63,169 nucleotides of DNA from Lachnospiraceae bacterium (GTDB lineage Bacteria > Bacillota > Clostridia > Lachnospirales > Lachnospiraceae), in assembly GCA_029224965.1 (NCBI GenBank), contig JAQXVO010000018.1, forward strand, positions 1 through 63,169. The letters are read 5' to 3'. Position numbers and translations under genes: made by a program. Shown one piece after another: positions 60,381 through 63,169 of this stretch. The first letter of the stretch is position 1; every line of letters begins with the position of its first letter. Under the pieces are notes generated by a model, which saw nothing but the letters and a program-made list of their open reading frames with translations, made no database searches and was not told where the DNA came from.

Positions 60381-62798
60381 CTACTCTTTCCGTGAAATAC
60401 GTAAGAGCGAGACCTCCTGGGGTTTCATTTCTATTTCTATATGAAGTGGATCTCCTTCCTTGCGAACCTCCACCGATTCCTGGGTCAGAGCCGGTGTACT
60501 TACAGCATTCAGATATTTGACATCCTGACGGGATAGCTCACTTTCAAAACCAAAGGCTGCCCAGGCATCCAGGATACTTCCGTGATCTTCGTTCAGGATC
60601 TCACGTTTAACAATCCAGGTACCGACTGATCCAGGATTCTTAATATCCAGCACCAGTTTCATTGGTTTCTCATCCTGAAAATGCATCGTCCGGTATTTTT
60701 TCAGATTGACGTCCTCGTTCTGTAGAAAATAGCTCCGCTGAAACCAGGAATAGAAATAGCAAAGAATATAGAGATCTCCGCTGCGTTTTCTCGTTACCAG
60801 GTAGTGGTCTCCCTTAGCCAAGAGTTCGCTTCCCAGCTGATTCAGCATTTCTAAGGCATAAAATGCCGGCTTTCGGATCGTATCCTTTGACAGAATACCA
60901 ATCCCGCCGTTTAAGATGCTGACCGTATCCATATAAGAGCTGATCCAGTCCGAACCCGCCATCAAGGCAATCCGGTCCACCTGGTCAGAAAAACTGGAAA
61001 GCTTATGGACGAGATAGGCTGCCCGGAAGCAGGAATCATTCAGATAATTACGATTGGATATGGAATTGTTCCACTCGGTAATCCAGAACTCTACACCGCG
61101 TTCCCTGAGCCCGGTTTCATCCATCAGCTGCCGGATCTGCTCGATCTGCTTTTCCTCCTTTGCCTCATCCCTGGATGGTATACGTCCTATCCGTCCATCT
61201 GCAAGCCGTATATCATCATAGGGAAAAATAATATAGCCTAAGAAATCCGGTACAAGATCCTCTCCCAGAAATTTCTTGACAAAGTCTCTCTCTTTTTTCC
61301 AGCTGACCAGAATGACTGCCCCGGTTCCACCGAACTTTGCGCCGGGGATCATTCTTCGAATCTCCCGATACATACAGGCATAGGCATCAAAATATGTAAA
61401 AGGTCCCGCATAGAAATTCTGCTCATTTTCCTGCATCTGATTGTTCAGGGAAAGTTCAAAGTACCAGGAAGCCACCTCTTCCTGACCATAACGCTTGACA
61501 ATATGACGCAGAAAAGCTTTCAGAGCCTGATGCCACGCCTCCTGATCCTCGAAAGGAATATAATCATCATTGCAGAAAACATCATCTCCATTTGTCCGAA
61601 GGGCCATATCCGGACGTCTGCCAAAATCTAGATAGGCCTTAAGTTTATGTTCCACAAGAAAATCCAGAGCCTGATCAATCAGATCAAAATTATAGGTGGC
61701 GCCACGTTTTCCGCTCGTAAATAAAAGCCGCTTGGCAAAGACATTCCAGACACGAATATAAGTAAAGTGGAGCTGTTCCTGGAGAAAACTTACATGAAAC
61801 TGGATATTAGCCCGTGTTAAATCAAAGAGAGCTCCGATATTGATAATCTGGTTCCAGTTCTTCCGGAAAGGCACTGCTTTGATCTGGTCTATATTTAATT
61901 CAATATGGTCTGTCGTTTCCCTTTTTGCCTCTTGATAACCCAGATCCTTGAGTTCTGCCCGGATACTGCTTTCCCGCTCTGCCTCTTCCTGCTTTCTCTT
62001 CTCCTTTTCCTTCCGATGTTCTTCCCGATAGGCTGTCGGCGTGGTATCCATGCACTTCCGGAAGGCACGGCTGAAGGTTGCTGAATTTGCAAAGCCGCAG
62101 GAAAGAGCAATCTGAGTCAGACTCTGATCGGTAAAGGAAAGCTGGGGCAGAGACATACGGACACGAAGCTGCATGACATAATCTGCGAAGTAGATGCCCG
62201 TACTTTTCTTAAAAATCCGGGAAAGGGTCGATGTGGAGATGAACATTTCATCAGCAAGCTCGGTCAGGTTAATATCCCGGTCCAGATTTGCAATAATATA
62301 CTGCATGATCTTTCGCATGCGGAAATCTCCCTCAGTCTCCGACCCGCTCAGGGCATTTGCATCCACCTGATAATGCTCCACAAGGGCATCCAGAATTCCC
62401 AGTAAAAGCTGATCCATAAGCAGATCCGACTGCCGGGTTCTTGCCGTATATTCTGCGGTCAGCCGGTAGAAGAGGTCGCGGAGATCCTGATAGGAATGGG
62501 AATCATCGACCGCGGAGTTGCAGTAGAACATCATGGTCTGAGACTGAATGGCATCCGAAAGAAAAGGCGCCGAATAGACGGCCTCGCAGTAGAGCACATT
62601 TTTCTCTTTCATTTCACTCTCCCAGTACATGCCCGGATTTATAAGAAGGATATCCTCTTTCTGCAGATCAAAGTCTGTGTCCTGATAGCGCACATGCATA
62701 TTTCCTTCTAATATAAAGAGGACTTTCATAGAAGTCTCCATGTGCTCCTCTTGCCCCGATATCCGATGCACAGCGTAATACATAGTCTTCTGGTTCAT
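60381..62798 (-). CDS. AraC-family regulator fused to a GH39-like domain
   Basis: An 805-residue protein in three parts: an N-terminal cupin-like sensing domain (~1-140), an AraC double helix-turn-helix (~160-260: INLTELADEMFISTSTLSRIFKK, LTQIALSCGFANSATFSRAFRK), a charged linker (~258-290), and a GH39 beta-xylosidase-like TIM barrel plus beta domain (~300-800). The GH39 nucleophile motif remains (Glu575 in ITEWN), but where GH39 enzymes have WNEP this protein has SLNN (450-453), so the acid/base Glu is lost. The barrel is probably a sugar sensor. It may control the gene partly seen upstream at 63022. Confidence 0.85.
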   Translation of the reverse strand: MNQKTMYYAVHRISGQEEHMETSMKVLFILEGNMHVRYQDTDFDLQKEDILLINPGMYWESEMKEKNVLYCEAVYSAPFLSDAIQSQTMMFYCNSAVDDSHSYQDLRDLFYRLTAEYTARTRQSDLLMDQLLLGILDALVEHYQVDANALSGSETEGDFRMRKIMQYIIANLDRDINLTELADEMFISTSTLSRIFKKSTGIYFADYVMQLRVRMSLPQLSFTDQSLTQIALSCGFANSATFSRAFRKCMDTTPTAYREEHRKEKEKRKQEEAERESSIRAELKDLGYQEAKRETTDHIELNIDQIKAVPFRKNWNQIINIGALFDLTRANIQFHVSFLQEQLHFTYIRVWNVFAKRLLFTSGKRGATYNFDLIDQALDFLVEHKLKAYLDFGRRPDMALRTNGDDVFCNDDYIPFEDQEAWHQALKAFLRHIVKRYGQEEVASWYFELSLNNQMQENEQNFYAGPFTYFDAYACMYREIRRMIPGAKFGGTGAVILVSWKKERDFVKKFLGEDLVPDFLGYIIFPYDDIRLADGRIGRIPSRDEAKEEKQIEQIRQLMDETGLRERGVEFWITEWNNSISNRNYLNDSCFRAAYLVHKLSSFSDQVDRIALMAGSDWISSYMDTVSILNGGIGILSKDTIRKPAFYALEMLNQLGSELLAKGDHYLVTRKRSGDLYILCYFYSWFQRSYFLQNEDVNLKKYRTMHFQDEKPMKLVLDIKNPGSVGTWIVKREILNEDHGSILDAWAAFGFESELSRQDVKYLNAVSTPALTQESVEVRKEGDPLHIEIEMKPQEVSLLRISRKE

Positions 62799-62928
62799 GA
62801 AAAATCTCCCGTATCTCCTCTATAAATATGGCAAGTATTACCTTCCCAGATACTGTCCTGCTAAAAAAACATTCTAGCTGATTCTCTGACTTTAAATTTA
62901 TACCGTTAATTATAACTCAGAAAACGCA

Positions 62929-62964
62929 AAAATGGCCAGAAGCCGGAGAACCGGCTATCTGGCC
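62929..62964 (-). terminator. Terminator of the gene at the right edge
   Basis: Stem GGCCAGA-AGCCGG with CCGGCT-TCTGGCC around AGAA, with ATTTTTG following on the minus strand. Confidence 0.85.
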
Positions 62965-63021
62965 TAAGGTATGGCATATTGGAAAATTTAATTTTGCCTG
63001 ATCAAGCTTCCTAGAAAGGAA

Positions 63022-63169
63022 TCAGTCAGCCTTATAGTCATCAAAATCATACTTGATGGTTCCGAACGGGGTCTCCTGCTCACGAAGAGCAATGGACTTG
63101 GCATTGGCCTTGATCTCATCTGCGGTTACGCTTCTTCCCAGGTTTCCGGACATCATGACGCCCTCGGAA
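63022..63169 (-). CDS. 3' end of an unidentified gene
   Basis: The last 48 codons of a gene that starts beyond the window (MMSGNLGRSVTADEI, ETPFGTIKYDFDDYKAD). The family was not recognised. It lies upstream of the AraC-GH39 gene, separated by its own terminator, and may be carbohydrate-related by context only. Confidence 0.7.
   Translation of the reverse strand, partial: SEGVMMSGNLGRSVTADEIKANAKSIALREQETPFGTIKYDFDDYKAD

Overview
The window looks like a chromosomal segment of an anaerobic, Gram-positive Clostridia bacterium, most likely Lachnospiraceae-like. Pointers are strong AGGAGG ribosome binding sites, a reverse rubrerythrin beside a PerR/Fur regulator, a superoxide reductase, an ECF transporter operon ending in truA, a V-type ATPase operon and an AraC-GH39 regulator. 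The genus cannot be named from this sequence alone.

Layout. (1) 1-5382: 3' half of a histidine operon on the plus strand (hisD 3' end, hisH, hisA, hisF, hisI, a NUDIX hydrolase and a PHP-type histidinol phosphatase), closed by a clear terminator. (2) About 5400-20580: an integrated mobile element, probably the remnant of an ICE or plasmid. Its left arm has two related tyrosine recombinases, an excisionase-like protein, a MazF-type toxin, an XRE regulator with an elaborate leader, and a GAF-winged helix-BTAD regulator. Its right arm has a replication initiator, parA, the first ~54 codons of parB and an origin-like region with two DnaA-box-like sites. Between the arms (about 11079-18275) lies a block with a different codon style: 5'-truncated galT, superoxide reductase, an unusual tRNA-Pro(AGG), cytidine deaminase, MarR plus a membrane-anchored hydrolase, ktrB with an in-frame stop, and a truncated NifX-FKBP gene fused in frame to the ParB start. 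The block is a secondary insertion/deletion scar or, less likely, an assembly chimera.

(3) 20586-27813: housekeeping genes on the minus strand: rplM-rpsI, ecfA1-ecfA2-ecfT-truA, an aminotransferase with an Lrp regulator, and an AIR-synthase-like protein. (4) 27992-42250: VanW protein, a 33-residue membrane protein, nth, an MntP-like pump, TetR, HdeD-like protein, CapA, the peroxide-defence pair perR/reverse rubrerythrin, trxA, an ABC exporter, tcdA, and an array of five ~61-bp dyad repeats. (5) 42259-50515: a V-ATPase operon of the E-DUF2764-A-B-D-I-K type, whose K subunit keeps the residues expected for Na+ binding, followed by a metallophosphoesterase.

(6) 50896-56162: O-acetylhomoserine sulfhydrylase next to a four-gene polar amino acid ABC importer, suggesting sulfur amino acid supply. 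(7) 56797-63169: a YczE-like membrane protein, a Na+-coupled SNF symporter behind two tandem palindromes, a uracil-DNA glycosylase family protein, a decayed oxidoreductase remnant, an AraC regulator fused to a GH39 domain lacking the usual acid/base motif, and the 3' end of one unidentified gene.

The most promising items for a second look are the junctions of the inserted block, the 61-bp dyad repeat array, the XRE leader (11-bp repeats plus a hairpin that hides the ribosome binding site), the AraC-GH39 sensor and the tRNA-Pro(AGG). All assignments come from reading the sequence; no database search was run.
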